From Treponema sp. UBA1233 (GTDB lineage Bacteria; Spirochaetota; Spirochaetia; Treponematales; Treponemataceae), in the NCBI GenBank assembly GCA_002309305.1, contig DBWR01000011.1:41775-87726 (forward strand): a stretch of DNA of 45,952 bases, given 5' to 3'. The position numbers and the translations under genes are program-made. Shown one piece after another: positions 8,957 through 17,197 of the stretch. Numbering within the stretch: position 1 is the first letter of the stretch; every line of letters starts with the position of its first letter. The notes below the pieces were generated by a model, which was not told the origin of the DNA, searched no databases, and was given only the letters and a program-made list of their open reading frames with translations.

Positions 8957-10627
8957 TCAAAAACCTACCATAAAAGTGTGAACGTCCTGACCGCCCTGAA
9001 CCACACTTATTTCAACATCCGGTAAAATTTCCTGAATCGTGTTTTCAAGTTCTTCGGTCATTTCATCTGTAGCATTTTTTCCGCTTGCAATGATACACGA
9101 ATCTTTCAAATCAATTCCCGGTACTTTTTTTATGGCCTGACTTATTGTATATTTAATGTCCTTTCCGACAGAAATCAAATCACCCTTATACAGAGCTATG
9201 CAATCACCCTTTTCGCAAGAGATGCCATTTTGGTTGTAAGGCTTTGATGCAGGAGCAAGAGAAATCACGTCAACACTTTCCGCTCCCTCTTTCATCTGAT
9301 CAAGACGTTCCTCAAAATTTTCTGTTACAATCTGACCAATGGCAAGCGCATAGTATCCTTCCAACATTGTTTCAGTTTCAAGTATGCTGATGTTGGTAAT
9401 CTTGGAAATCTCCATCGCCTGTTTTGCGGCAAACATCACATTCCTGCTGTTGGGCAGAACGACGATATGATCCGCATCCAAAGATTTATAGGCCTCCACA
9501 AATTCCTGTGCGGAAGTATTCATTGTGCTGCCACCATCAAGAATTACATCACAGTTAAAGCTCTGGAAAAGGTCCCTGATTCCATCTCCGTTGACGACGG
9601 CAATCACCGCAACATCCTTGTGCTTTTTCTCTGTCTTTTTGCTGTTAATATGAACCTCATGCTCGTTCTTTTGTATCTGCATGTTGTCCATCTTGAACGT
9701 AACGAATTCACCATACTGTTGGGCAAACTCGATGACACGATGCGGTTTTAATGTGTGGATGTGAACCTTTACCCTGCTGTCTTCCTGGAATGCAACGATG
9801 GAAGAACCAAATTCCTTGAGCTTTTCCCTGAATGCCTCTATTTCAAAATCCTGACTGTAGGAAGAACCGTCCATCAACTGAAGAATGAATTCCGTGCAGT
9901 ATCCTTCCTGAAAAATGCTTGTGCGGGTAAAGTTGTCCGATTCAATTGTGGAAGAAACATTTTCCTTTTTACCGTAATGTGAAACCGAAAGGTCAACCTC
10001 AAAATCCTGATCTGGATTCAAAAGACCGTAGAGCATACCTTGGACCATGTAAACATAACCGCAAGCTCCAGAATCAATGACTCCAGATTCCTTTAGGATA
10101 GGCAGCATCTCCGGTGTTTCCTTCAAGACAACATCCATTTCCCTTATGTATTCCGAAAGAAGAGAATCCACTGAACCATCAAATGACTCAAGCCTGGACC
10201 TGATGTTTTCTACACCAAGATGAGCCACAGTGAGCATGGTTCCTTCTACTGGATTGATTACTGATTTATAAGCTGTCTGATATGCACAAACCAAAGCTTC
10301 AAAAAAATCTCTGGATGAAGCCTCATCCCTGTCTGCTAGAGAATTGCTTAAGCCTGAAAAAAACTGAGAGAGGATTACGCCGGAATTTCCCCTTGCTCCC
10401 AGCAAAGTTCCCTTTTTAACGCCCTTGAGGTATTCGCCGATTTTAGGGGAAGAAGCCGCCGTGAGAATTCCGTTCTGCAGAGTCAAACGCATGTTTGTAC
10501 CCGTATCACCATCAGGCACGGGAAACACGTTCATATCGTTGATTTCTGGTTCGTGTTTCTTGAGCCTTGTCAGGGCCGCTTTTAACATCCGTTCAAAATC
10601 ATTTCCATTAATCTTGGAGACAGCCAT
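8957..10627 (-). CDS. fakA: Fatty acid kinase catalytic subunit (FakA/YloV, DAK2 domain)
   Basis: This 556-residue protein has the FakA layout. The N-terminal DhaL/DAK2 domain carries NVFPVPDGDTGTNMRLT, whose Asp residues bind Mg-ATP. A middle domain follows, then a C-terminal DegV-like domain (from about residue 340). FakA phosphorylates a fatty acid held by FakB, giving acyl-phosphate for PlsX/PlsY or for transfer to ACP. The partner DegV/FakB gene is 16 bp upstream. This pair lets a cell use exogenous or recycled fatty acids. Here the operon continues into a membrane hydrolase and a glycosyltransferase, an unusual extension. Symbol assigned by family and by the FakB neighbour. Confidence 0.85.
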   Translation of the reverse strand: MAVSKINGNDFERMLKAALTRLKKHEPEINDMNVFPVPDGDTGTNMRLTLQNGILTAASSPKIGEYLKGVKKGTLLGARGNSGVILSQFFSGLSNSLADRDEASSRDFFEALVCAYQTAYKSVINPVEGTMLTVAHLGVENIRSRLESFDGSVDSLLSEYIREMDVVLKETPEMLPILKESGVIDSGACGYVYMVQGMLYGLLNPDQDFEVDLSVSHYGKKENVSSTIESDNFTRTSIFQEGYCTEFILQLMDGSSYSQDFEIEAFREKLKEFGSSIVAFQEDSRVKVHIHTLKPHRVIEFAQQYGEFVTFKMDNMQIQKNEHEVHINSKKTEKKHKDVAVIAVVNGDGIRDLFQSFNCDVILDGGSTMNTSAQEFVEAYKSLDADHIVVLPNSRNVMFAAKQAMEISKITNISILETETMLEGYYALAIGQIVTENFEERLDQMKEGAESVDVISLAPASKPYNQNGISCEKGDCIALYKGDLISVGKDIKYTISQAIKKVPGIDLKDSCIIASGKNATDEMTEELENTIQEILPDVEISVVQGGQDVHTFMVGF

Positions 10628-10643
10628 AATAAAAATTCGTATT

Positions 10644-11579
10644 CTACTTGTTCTTTTCGATTAATTCCTGGACAAGCTTTCTTTCTTCTTCCAGATTCTT
10701 GGAAAGGGGTTTTCCGATGTAGTATGCGCACATGACGCCCGGACCCATATTCAAACCGCAGCCACAGAACAAATCTGTCTCATAGATGGCGCGTGGTGAA
10801 AAGCGTTCCTGAATCAACTGCTTGTATTTTGCAGCCTGCTTGTCACGCATTGAGTTGCAGATGAGGATATCCTGATTCTGTGGGTCAACGATGGTTGCTT
10901 CCATATAATCAAGTTCAATCTGCATTGCAGTTTTTTCGCCCTTGATGTTTCCAAGTATTGTGGGAAGTCCTCCTTCTCCGATTTCTGCCACAGGTTTGAT
11001 TCCTATAAGCTGACCGAAAAATGCCTTGGAATTGCTGATGCGTCCCTTTTTTGCCACAAACGAAAGGTCATCAAGCCATCCAGCCTGATGGAATGTGGAT
11101 TTGTTTGCATTAAGCCAGTCACCAACTTCCTGTACATCCTTTCCTTCTGCACGCATACGTGAGGCCTTCATGATCATTGGACCATATGCAGGACCGTAGC
11201 GCAGGGAATCAATACAGACGATTTTTACGTCGGGATACTTTTCGTTTATGACTTTTTTTGCCTGAAGCGTAAAATTGTAAGTGCCGCTGATTGCCGTAGA
11301 AATGGAAATACAGAGAATGTCCCTTCCTTCCTTTGCATAAGACTCGAATTTTTCGGTAATCTCTGCAACGTTTGCCGGACTAGTCTTGAACACATCAGGA
11401 TTCTTCTTTATCTGGGAATAGAATTCTTCCCTGCCGATTATGTCCCATTCAAGATTCAGGTTCTTTTCAGTTCCATCTGCCAGAGTAAAATGACCCGGAA
11501 CAAAATCTATGTCAAATTCCTTGCGGATTTTATCGTTCAACTCACAGAAGGAGTCGGTTACAATAGCAAAATTACTCAT
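10644..11579 (-). CDS. fakB: DegV family fatty-acid-binding protein (FakB-like)
   Basis: This 311-residue DegV-fold protein binds a single fatty acid and presents its carboxylate to FakA. Family landmarks: IVTDSFCEL at the N-terminus, TSPANVAEI, CISISTAISGTYNFTLQA (the SGTY loop) and the C-terminal CGLNMGPGVMCAYY with the GPG turn. It is slightly longer than the usual 280-290 residues. It is the first gene of the leftward operon, with an AAGGAAGC ribosome site and the promoter at 11615-11644. The adjacent FakA makes the FakB role more likely than an orphan DegV. Confidence 0.85.
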   Translation of the reverse strand: MSNFAIVTDSFCELNDKIRKEFDIDFVPGHFTLADGTEKNLNLEWDIIGREEFYSQIKKNPDVFKTSPANVAEITEKFESYAKEGRDILCISISTAISGTYNFTLQAKKVINEKYPDVKIVCIDSLRYGPAYGPMIMKASRMRAEGKDVQEVGDWLNANKSTFHQAGWLDDLSFVAKKGRISNSKAFFGQLIGIKPVAEIGEGGLPTILGNIKGEKTAMQIELDYMEATIVDPQNQDILICNSMRDKQAAKYKQLIQERFSPRAIYETDLFCGCGLNMGPGVMCAYYIGKPLSKNLEEERKLVQELIEKNK

Positions 11580-11614
11580 ATAAAAGCTTCCTTATAAAAA
11601 AGTATTTTCCATAT

Positions 11615-11644
11615 AGTATATCATATCTAAAATGTATTTATCAA
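11615..11644 (-). promoter_or_regulatory. Promoter of the fakB-fakA-hydrolase-GT2 operon
   Basis: On the minus strand there is a -35 TTGATA (11639-11644), an 18-bp spacer and a -10 TATACT (11615-11620) preceded by TG, giving an extended -10. The 5' leader to ATG 11579 would be about 30 nt and contains the AAGGAAG ribosome site. Confidence 0.6.
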
Positions 11645-11682
11645 GTATTAGGGAAAAACTAGATTTTTCAACCATTCTATAG

Positions 11683-11698
11683 TATAATTTTAAGAATG
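11683..11698 (+). promoter_or_regulatory. -10 box directly before a start codon (leaderless candidate)
   Basis: A perfect TATAAT at 11683-11688 is followed after 7 nt by the ATG of the cyclase at 11696. Transcription from this box would start at or next to the A of the ATG. There is no Shine-Dalgarno sequence and no good -35 box. Confidence 0.5.
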
Positions 11699-13204
11699 AA
11701 AGTAAAGGACTTTTTCTTTAAACGCTATTCAGTTTTCTTTGGTTTGTTTTGTGTGGTGGCAAACATTTTTTCCGTTTTTTTGGCAAATCTGACGAATTTT
11801 TCCATGCCGAAAGACGTTACCATGAATCAATGGTTTGATTTCCTGGAAGCACACAATACGGTCATCAATTTGGTTACCATCCTTTGCTATCTTGTACCGG
11901 TTTTGGTCTGTATCCTTTACACCCTTCCCATTGTAAAACTTAGGCCCAGCGATGAAAAATACAAGCATATTGCAGTTCATATTCCTGCCGTTTATGCCCT
12001 TGCCGGAATTTTGGGGTGGGTCATCAATTTCTTGATAGAACTGGCCATACTCATTTACCTGAATGTCACAAATGGCTTTGACATCATATTCATCATGATT
12101 TCTTCTGCTTCTTCCATGATGTTCCTTTCCATGGTTTCGTTCACGACTATATTCTTTACGCTGGAAACTTTGAACCGCAACCTTATTCTTCCACGCCTTT
12201 ATCCTGAGGGTGGACTTTCTTCCATAAAGCGAATGTCGGTTTCTTCAATCAAGAATCTTTTTTTGTTTTATTTTTTCTCTGCGGCTTTTTTCCCTTCCGC
12301 ATATTTGGGAATCCGCATGTTCATGAACTTGCGCTACAATGTCCTGAACAGTTATTCTGACATTCTGGTAGCGATGCTGCTCCTTGTACTGGGGCTTGTC
12401 CTGACATTCATACTTTCGGGATTTTTCTCCAAACCGCTAAAAAAACTGACTGTTGCCGCCAACCATATTTCCGAAGGCGACTTTGACATGAGGGCAAAAA
12501 TCAGTTCCAACGACGAGCTTGGAGTTTTGGGCGACAGCTTTAACGCAATGGCAAAATCTCTCAAGGAAAAGGAATTCATACGCGATACCTTTGGTAAAAT
12601 CGTAACGCCACAGGTAAGGGACTATCTCCTTAAAGGCAATGTTGCATTGGGAGGTGAGACGCTTTCGGTTACGGTCATGTTCTGTGACATCCGCGGATTT
12701 ACGACGCTTTCTGAAAACATGGCACCTGAAAAAATCGTTTCGCTCCTGAACGAATATTTTACGGGACTTGAAAAATGCATTTCGGCACACGGCGGTGTAA
12801 TCAACAAATACATCGGTGATGCAATCATGGCATTGTTTGGCGCACCCATTCCGATTAAGGACCACGCACAGGAAGCATTCAGAGCCAGCCTGGACATGAG
12901 GAAGACCCTTGTGCAGATGAACAGAGATTTTGTGGCAAAAGGTTTCCCGGAAATCAGGTTTGGAATCGGACTCCACACTGGAAATGTTCTTGCGGGTAAC
13001 ATCGGGGCGGCCAGCCGTATGGAATACACTGTGATTGGAGATGCGGTAAACACTGCAAGCAGAATAGAAGGACTTTGCAAGACTTACAAGACAGACCTGC
13101 TTTTATCCGAAACAACTGCCGCCACAATTACGGAAAAACTCTTCTTTGTGGACGATGCGGAAATACGTGGACGTACTGAAAAAGTAAAGCTCTACAGTTT
13201 CTAG
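11696..13204 (+). CDS. Membrane class III adenylate cyclase with HAMP domain
   Basis: This 502-residue protein has six hydrophobic helices in residues 1-240, a HAMP domain (from FSKPLKKLTVAANHISEGD to FNAMAKSLKE, about 240-290) and a class III catalytic domain (about 315-500). The two metal-binding Asp residues sit in MFCDIRGFT and NKYIGDAIMALFG. The transition-state region is YTVIGDAVNTASRIEG. It should make cAMP from ATP in response to an envelope or membrane signal relayed through HAMP. The 6-TM sensor half belongs to no family I recognise. The ATG lies 7 nt after a TATAAT box. The gene ends against a tcdA remnant on the other strand. Confidence 0.88.
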   Translation: MKVKDFFFKRYSVFFGLFCVVANIFSVFLANLTNFSMPKDVTMNQWFDFLEAHNTVINLVTILCYLVPVLVCILYTLPIVKLRPSDEKYKHIAVHIPAVYALAGILGWVINFLIELAILIYLNVTNGFDIIFIMISSASSMMFLSMVSFTTIFFTLETLNRNLILPRLYPEGGLSSIKRMSVSSIKNLFLFYFFSAAFFPSAYLGIRMFMNLRYNVLNSYSDILVAMLLLVLGLVLTFILSGFFSKPLKKLTVAANHISEGDFDMRAKISSNDELGVLGDSFNAMAKSLKEKEFIRDTFGKIVTPQVRDYLLKGNVALGGETLSVTVMFCDIRGFTTLSENMAPEKIVSLLNEYFTGLEKCISAHGGVINKYIGDAIMALFGAPIPIKDHAQEAFRASLDMRKTLVQMNRDFVAKGFPEIRFGIGLHTGNVLAGNIGAASRMEYTVIGDAVNTASRIEGLCKTYKTDLLLSETTAATITEKLFFVDDAEIRGRTEKVKLYSF

Positions 13205-13340
13205 ACTTTGATTAAATCCTTAATTACCTCGGAGGCGATGATTAGTCCTGCAACAGAGGGGATTTATGTCGAGTATGCGTTCCTTCATGACGTCAACCTT
13301 GTACTGATCCTTGCAAGTGCCTCGACAACATGACCGCCCA
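13201..13340 (-). pseudogene. tcdA: Decayed tcdA (tRNA threonylcarbamoyladenosine dehydratase) remnant
   Basis: On the minus strand three short fragments in different frames match the order of TcdA/CsdL (E1-like, ThiF fold). GGHVVEALARIS resembles the nucleotide-binding GGVGS..EALAR segment. KDQYKVDVMKERILDINP resembles the K.EVM.ERI..INP segment. PSVAGLIIASEVIKDLIKV plus TAG (13201-13203) is a C-terminal end of the family. The roughly 150 residues normally between the second and third pieces are missing, and the first two pieces are out of frame with each other. The family function is cyclisation of t6A37 in tRNA. Found by reading the frames by eye, so fragment boundaries are approximate. 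Confidence 0.7.
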
Positions 13341-13357
13341 CAATTTCATTCTAATAC

Positions 13358-13386
13358 ATGACTAGAAAATAAAGATATGCTAGAAT
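13358..13386 (+). promoter_or_regulatory. Promoter of the glycan-binding lipoprotein
   Basis: An extended -10 TGCTAGAAT (13378-13386) has an ATGACT -35-like box 17 bp upstream of TAGAAT. The ribosome site AGAGGTGA follows, then ATG 13403. Confidence 0.5.
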
Positions 13387-13402
13387 GAGATAGAGGTGAC
13401 AA

Positions 13403-14950
13403 ATGAAAAGATTTTCTGTTTTTACATTCATTATCCTTGCTTTGTTTTTAAGTGCATGTAATCAAAAGAAAGAGGCGACGGAAAAAGCTGAGGAAGAAGT
13501 TAAAGTTACCAAAGACAATTTTCTTGACGTAAAGATGAATGAATATTTTGAGGAACACCCTGATCTGATAGGCTTTTATTCAGAAGCGCAGGGTCCAATA
13601 GATGAGCTCCGCATGGAGGATGGCAAGCTTTATTACATCCAGTATGAGTTTAAAGATGATGACTATGTAGAAAAAGAAAAGAAAGAAGCATTTATGGCTG
13701 TTTTTACAAGTCCAAGTGAGTACTGGGATCTTGCGGTTTACGGCGGACTGGACAACAAGTACGTGAATCGGCTTAATGTAAAAGGAAAACGATATGACAC
13801 CATGGAAGAAGCGGTCATGGCAAACTACAAGCACAATTACGGTCCCGACGTCGCTATCAAATCGGTAACGGCAAGCTCGACTCTGGAGGAAAAGTATTCC
13901 GCATCAAATCTGGTGGATGGCACTTACAAGTCTTGGGTAGAAGGAGAAGAAGGAAGCGGAATCGGATGCAAGATAGAAATTGAATTTGAGCGACCCTATT
14001 ATTTTTCTGATTACACAAACTATGCATGCATCGACATTGTAAACGGATTTGGTGATGTAAAATATTTTAATCTGAACAACCGCGTCAAGGACATGAACCT
14101 CTGGATTGACGATGATCCCACACCCGTGAAAATCTCTTTGTTCGACAGGCACAGGGCCCAGACAGTAGTTCTTAGGGATTATATTGGAGGCCGTTATGTT
14201 AAAAAACTCACCTTTGAAATTCTTTCGGTCTACCCCGGAACCAAATACGATGACACATGCATTGCAGAAATTCACATTGGTCCCTTTGCAGGGGAAGACA
14301 AAGTCATTCCTTTGGATCCGTTTCAGGCAGAAGTGCTTTATGCCTATTACAGGGATTTTTTAAATGAAGTAGAGATATATCGGTTTAACAATGGAGTACT
14401 TGAATATCATGATGTTGACGGACGTGATCCGACGGGAAAATGGCTTCCGCTCCGCATGATCCCCGGAAATTCCAGACAGATTGAATTTGACTTTGACGGA
14501 GAGACTCCAATCATCATAAGACCGGGTGCGGTTCAAAATCAAAAGGATATTGATGAAAACTGGCAGTACGATGATTTTGATCCTTATTCCTGTGAGCCGA
14601 TGTACAAGGACTACAAGCTTTATGCCTACAAAAACGGTGGATGGAAAGAATATAAAAACCCTAAAGTGACCGCAGAGATTGACAAAGCCTTTAACGAGCA
14701 GGCAGGAAAGTATTATACTTTTAGCACATTAAAAAACTGGTCCACTATTTACAGTGGCGTAAATGACGGAGAGGATCGTAACTATTCAACTAAGAACTCA
14801 TGGTTCTTTAAAAATATTTCCATTACTTTCTACAATGATAAATATGTTATGTTCAGTAACTCCAAAGAATCTCGCGAAGGCATTGAGTCATGGTGGTACG
14901 AGTTTGAATATGACGGAAAGAAATATGTCCTGAAACAGTCAAGTGATTGA
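13403..14950 (+). CDS. Lipoprotein with NADase-type glycan-binding (discoidin-like) domain
   Basis: This 515-residue lipoprotein has a signal peptide with lipobox FLSAC (Cys19) and an acidic, Lys-rich linker. The segment from about 150 to 290 (VTASSTLEEKYSASNLVDG, then SWVEGEEGSGIG, FDRHRAQTVVLRDY and CIAEIHIG) has the pattern of the discoidin-like glycan-binding domain first named from bacterial NADases and common in treponemes. The rest is beta-rich, aromatic and without recognised catalytic residues. It is likely on the periplasmic side of a membrane or on the surface, binding a glycan. It is monocistronic, with its own promoter and a hairpin downstream at 14983. Function beyond binding is not claimed. 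Confidence 0.7.
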   Translation: MKRFSVFTFIILALFLSACNQKKEATEKAEEEVKVTKDNFLDVKMNEYFEEHPDLIGFYSEAQGPIDELRMEDGKLYYIQYEFKDDDYVEKEKKEAFMAVFTSPSEYWDLAVYGGLDNKYVNRLNVKGKRYDTMEEAVMANYKHNYGPDVAIKSVTASSTLEEKYSASNLVDGTYKSWVEGEEGSGIGCKIEIEFERPYYFSDYTNYACIDIVNGFGDVKYFNLNNRVKDMNLWIDDDPTPVKISLFDRHRAQTVVLRDYIGGRYVKKLTFEILSVYPGTKYDDTCIAEIHIGPFAGEDKVIPLDPFQAEVLYAYYRDFLNEVEIYRFNNGVLEYHDVDGRDPTGKWLPLRMIPGNSRQIEFDFDGETPIIIRPGAVQNQKDIDENWQYDDFDPYSCEPMYKDYKLYAYKNGGWKEYKNPKVTAEIDKAFNEQAGKYYTFSTLKNWSTIYSGVNDGEDRNYSTKNSWFFKNISITFYNDKYVMFSNSKESREGIESWWYEFEYDGKKYVLKQSSD

Positions 14951-14982
14951 TGCAACAGGGGACATTGTACAACAAAAAAAAC

Positions 14983-15017
14983 AGCCCTTTATCCCGTGGA
15001 ATGCAAGATGAAGGGCT
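14983..15017 (-). terminator. Hairpin terminator, shared between convergent genes
   Basis: Arms 14983-14993 (AGCCCTTTATC) and 15007-15017 (GATGAAGGGCT) pair over 11 bp with one wobble around a 13-nt loop. On the minus strand the hairpin is followed by GTTTTTTTTG, so it terminates the XRE gene. On the plus strand the downstream tract is weaker (TTGTTTT), so it may also slow transcription from the lipoprotein gene. Confidence 0.75.
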
Positions 15018-15025
15018 TAATTGTT

Positions 15026-15640
15026 TTAGTCTTTGCTCATTACCTTTTTTGCCCAGCTGCGTTTGTTGCATTCGGGGCATTTCAGGTATCTGGTTGTATT
15101 CATGTGGGGAGCGATAAGCGCGGTAAAATAATTTTTGGGAACGAACTTGTGGTGGCATTTTTCGCACTCGTAGTATCCGGCATCAACTTCCAGCTTGAGT
15201 CCATAGAAGCCCACAAATACCAGTACAACGGTTGCGGCACAAATTATCGCAGCCAATATGGGGCCTTGCTTTAACGTGATGCTTGCCAGCAAAATGATTC
15301 CGACATAAAAGAGTATGGCGCTTGCTACCATAACGTACATGCTTGTCAGAAGCTTTCTATTTTTGATCTGCTCCTGCCTTGCCATCTCAACCAACAATTC
15401 CTCAGATTTTTTGTTCATGTTTTCCATATCAATCTTTTCTCCTGTCAAAAGTTCATTGACCTTAATATCCAAAATGTCGCACAAGTCCAGCATTTTTCCG
15501 GCATCAGGCAAAGACAGCCCCCTTTCCCATTTTGAAACGGCACGGTCGGTAACAGAGAGTTTTTCCGCCAGCTGTTCCTGGGTCAGGTTTTTGTCCTTCC
15601 TGCAGTTAGCTATAAACTTTCCGATTTTTATTAAATCCAT
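15026..15640 (-). CDS. XRE-family regulator with two TM helices and a zinc ribbon
   Basis: This 204-residue protein has an N-terminal Cro/CI helix-turn-helix (residues 5-60; recognition region LSVTDRAVSKWERGLSLPD). A linker of Lys/Glu/Met residues (about 70-95) precedes two hydrophobic helices (about 98-150). A C-terminal zinc ribbon has Cys pairs in CEKCHHK and CPECNKR. This type is common in Firmicutes and treponemes as a membrane-linked one-component regulator. Its DNA target is unknown; the gene is alone, with the MFS gene upstream on the same strand. It ends just before the terminator at 14983-15017. Confidence 0.85.
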   Translation of the reverse strand: MDLIKIGKFIANCRKDKNLTQEQLAEKLSVTDRAVSKWERGLSLPDAGKMLDLCDILDIKVNELLTGEKIDMENMNKKSEELLVEMARQEQIKNRKLLTSMYVMVASAILFYVGIILLASITLKQGPILAAIICAATVVLVFVGFYGLKLEVDAGYYECEKCHHKFVPKNYFTALIAPHMNTTRYLKCPECNKRSWAKKVMSKD

Positions 15641-15760
15641 AAGTTTTGCCTCCTTTTCATGCCTAAATTATAGGTTTGGCCAATGAAAATTTAAACATAC
15701 CATTGGTTGAGTTGGTATTTTCCTCTGTTTTACTATCAATTTTACCGTTTGTAAAGTACC

Positions 15761-15829
15761 GTCATTCCGGGCCTGACCCGGAATCCTGACATTAAACGTT
15801 AGGATGCTGGATCAAGTCCAGCATGACAA
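15761..15829. repeat. REP-like palindromic element, two hairpins plus outer stem
   Basis: The first hairpin has arms ATTCCGGG (15764-15771) and CCCGGAAT (15777-15784). The second has arms ATGCTGG (15804-15810) and CCAGCAT (15818-15824) around ATCAAGT. Between them TCCTGAC and GTTAGGA can pair, and GTCAT (15761-15765) pairs with ATGAC (15823-15827) at the outside. The GGATCAAGTCC core recurs at 17178-17187. Such GGATCAAGTCC palindromes are widespread intergenic repeats. The element starts 6 bp beyond the stop of the MFS gene. Confidence 0.75.
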
Positions 15830-15835
15830 TACTTT

Positions 15836-16924
15836 TTACCACCATGAAAAGAACAGGCCTGCAAGCGGGGAGAGCACAATCATCAGCACGGAGAAGGTGA
15901 ACGACTCTATGGAGATGAGTGTGGCCCGCTGCTCCGACGGGAACATGCCCTGAAGGATGGTGTTGGTCCTGATCTGAAGTGCATCATCGGCAAACGACGA
16001 CATGAATCCACCGAGCGACATCAGGAGATAAAGCCCGGAGTGTTCAATCGCAATGCCCGATACAATCACCAGGAACGAAAGTGCAAAAATCACACGGTAA
16101 CGGACATTCTTCAAACGGAGAATTATACGCGCCCCAAGGATTCCACCGCCCTGCATTGCAAGAAGGGAAAGCCCCAGCGCCCACTTTGGAATACCCGCCA
16201 TGGGAAGTTTGGCCTGAAGGAAAAACAAAAGCAGAATGTCCAGCGCCCCCACAAATGAATTGGAGAACATCAACAGCATTGCCTTTTTCGCTTCCTTTAG
16301 GAACAAAAAGCTTTTCTTAAAGCACGCAAGAATTTCCTTCCAGACGTCTTTCTTTTCCACCGATTGAGCCAGACGTATTTCCGTAAGGCCCGCAAGAAGC
16401 CCAAGCTGAACAAGGGCAAAAAGCACGCTGGCAGAATACGAAATCTTATACCCAAGAATCAGCGAAAGACCCGCCGTCAAAGTTGAAAGACCTTCGCACA
16501 CACGATAGATGATTACCTGATTGGACGAATACTTTTCAAAGTAGTCTTCCTGCCCCACCGACTTGAGAGAATCATAAGCAAGCGCATCCCCGGAGCCCGA
16601 CGAAAAATTATAGTTGAGCGCCTGAAAAGCAATGGACACGCACACCAGAGCAAAATTGTTGGAAAAGACCATCACAAGGTTCCCGATAATCCGCATGAAA
16701 CACGAAACTATGAGAGTCTTCTTACGACCAAATACATCCGCAATCACACCAGAGGGAATCTCAAACAGAATGCTCACGATATGAAAGACAGTTTCCGCAA
16801 AACCAATTTGGGCAAGAGAAAAACCCCGGGCAGCAAGAATCGCGACCCATGCCCCCGAAAGCGAAAGCTGTGCGAAGATTGCCGACGAATAAAGCCGGCT
16901 GATTTGTTTTTTTATGTTAAACAT
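15836..16924 (-). CDS. MFS transporter, apparently missing the last helix
   Basis: This 362-residue major facilitator protein has eleven helices visible. FEIPSGVIADVFGRKK is the MFS A-motif loop between TM2 and TM3. Helix 4 (FQALNYNFSSGSGDALAYDSL) is typical of a drug/metabolite group within MFS. The protein ends IVLSPLAGLFFSWW at about the end of TM11, where relatives continue with a twelfth helix. The stop (15836-15838) lies a few bases from the REP-like element. Base composition is visibly richer in GC than the neighbours. It may be a truncated but still folded transporter, or a decaying gene. No substrate is predicted. The leader is long and structured (16932-17110). Confidence 0.8.
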   Translation of the reverse strand: MFNIKKQISRLYSSAIFAQLSLSGAWVAILAARGFSLAQIGFAETVFHIVSILFEIPSGVIADVFGRKKTLIVSCFMRIIGNLVMVFSNNFALVCVSIAFQALNYNFSSGSGDALAYDSLKSVGQEDYFEKYSSNQVIIYRVCEGLSTLTAGLSLILGYKISYSASVLFALVQLGLLAGLTEIRLAQSVEKKDVWKEILACFKKSFLFLKEAKKAMLLMFSNSFVGALDILLLFFLQAKLPMAGIPKWALGLSLLAMQGGGILGARIILRLKNVRYRVIFALSFLVIVSGIAIEHSGLYLLMSLGGFMSSFADDALQIRTNTILQGMFPSEQRATLISIESFTFSVLMIVLSPLAGLFFSWW

Positions 16925-16931
16925 GATAATA

Positions 16932-16975
16932 CCCCTTAAGTTAAAAAATTAAAATGAGATTAATTCTTTAAGGGG
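16932..16975 (-). promoter_or_regulatory. Inverted repeat that can hide the MFS ribosome site
   Basis: Arms CCCCTTAA (16932-16939) and TTAAGGGG (16968-16975) are perfect 8-bp complements separated by a 28-nt AT-rich loop. In the minus-strand transcript the first arm becomes the AAGGGG ribosome site of the MFS gene, about 8 nt before its ATG at 16924. Pairing would sequester it. Confidence 0.5.
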
Positions 16976-17047
16976 GAGGTTCCAGAATGTAAGTTGATTT
17001 TCAAAAAAGACTTGAAACCACCGTATACTGATTTGGACCCACTACCC

Positions 17048-17061
17048 CTATCGCACGATAG
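17048..17061. promoter_or_regulatory. Short palindrome in the MFS leader
   Basis: CTATCG (17048-17053) and CGATAG (17056-17061) are perfect complements 2 bp apart. This is either an operator half-site pair or the tip of a hairpin. An outer pairing between the flanking GGATC and GGTCC (minus-strand sense) would extend it. Confidence 0.35.
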
Positions 17062-17160
17062 AGAGAGATCCTTTTGCTAACAGTAAAACAGTTGATTTCC
17101 ACATAATGATTGAAGTATAGTGCTGTTGGGAAAAAGTGTCAAGGGTGTGAAAAAAAAATC

Positions 17161-17197
17161 GTCAGGTTAGGATTCCGGATCAAGTCCGGAATGACAA
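17161..17197. repeat. Half copy of the REP-like palindromic element
   Basis: GTTAGGATTCCGG, ATCAAGT and CCGGAATGACAAT match the right half of the element at 15791-15829, with compensating changes in the stem (TTCCGG/CCGGAA instead of TGCTGG/CCAGCA). Arms are 17172-17178 and 17186-17192. Confidence 0.75.

Noticed and set aside
12437..13080. Two long minus-strand frames (12437-12976 and 12622-13080) inside the HAMP cyclase
   Set aside because: They are antisense to well-conserved cyclase motifs, have no ribosome site and no recognisable domain.
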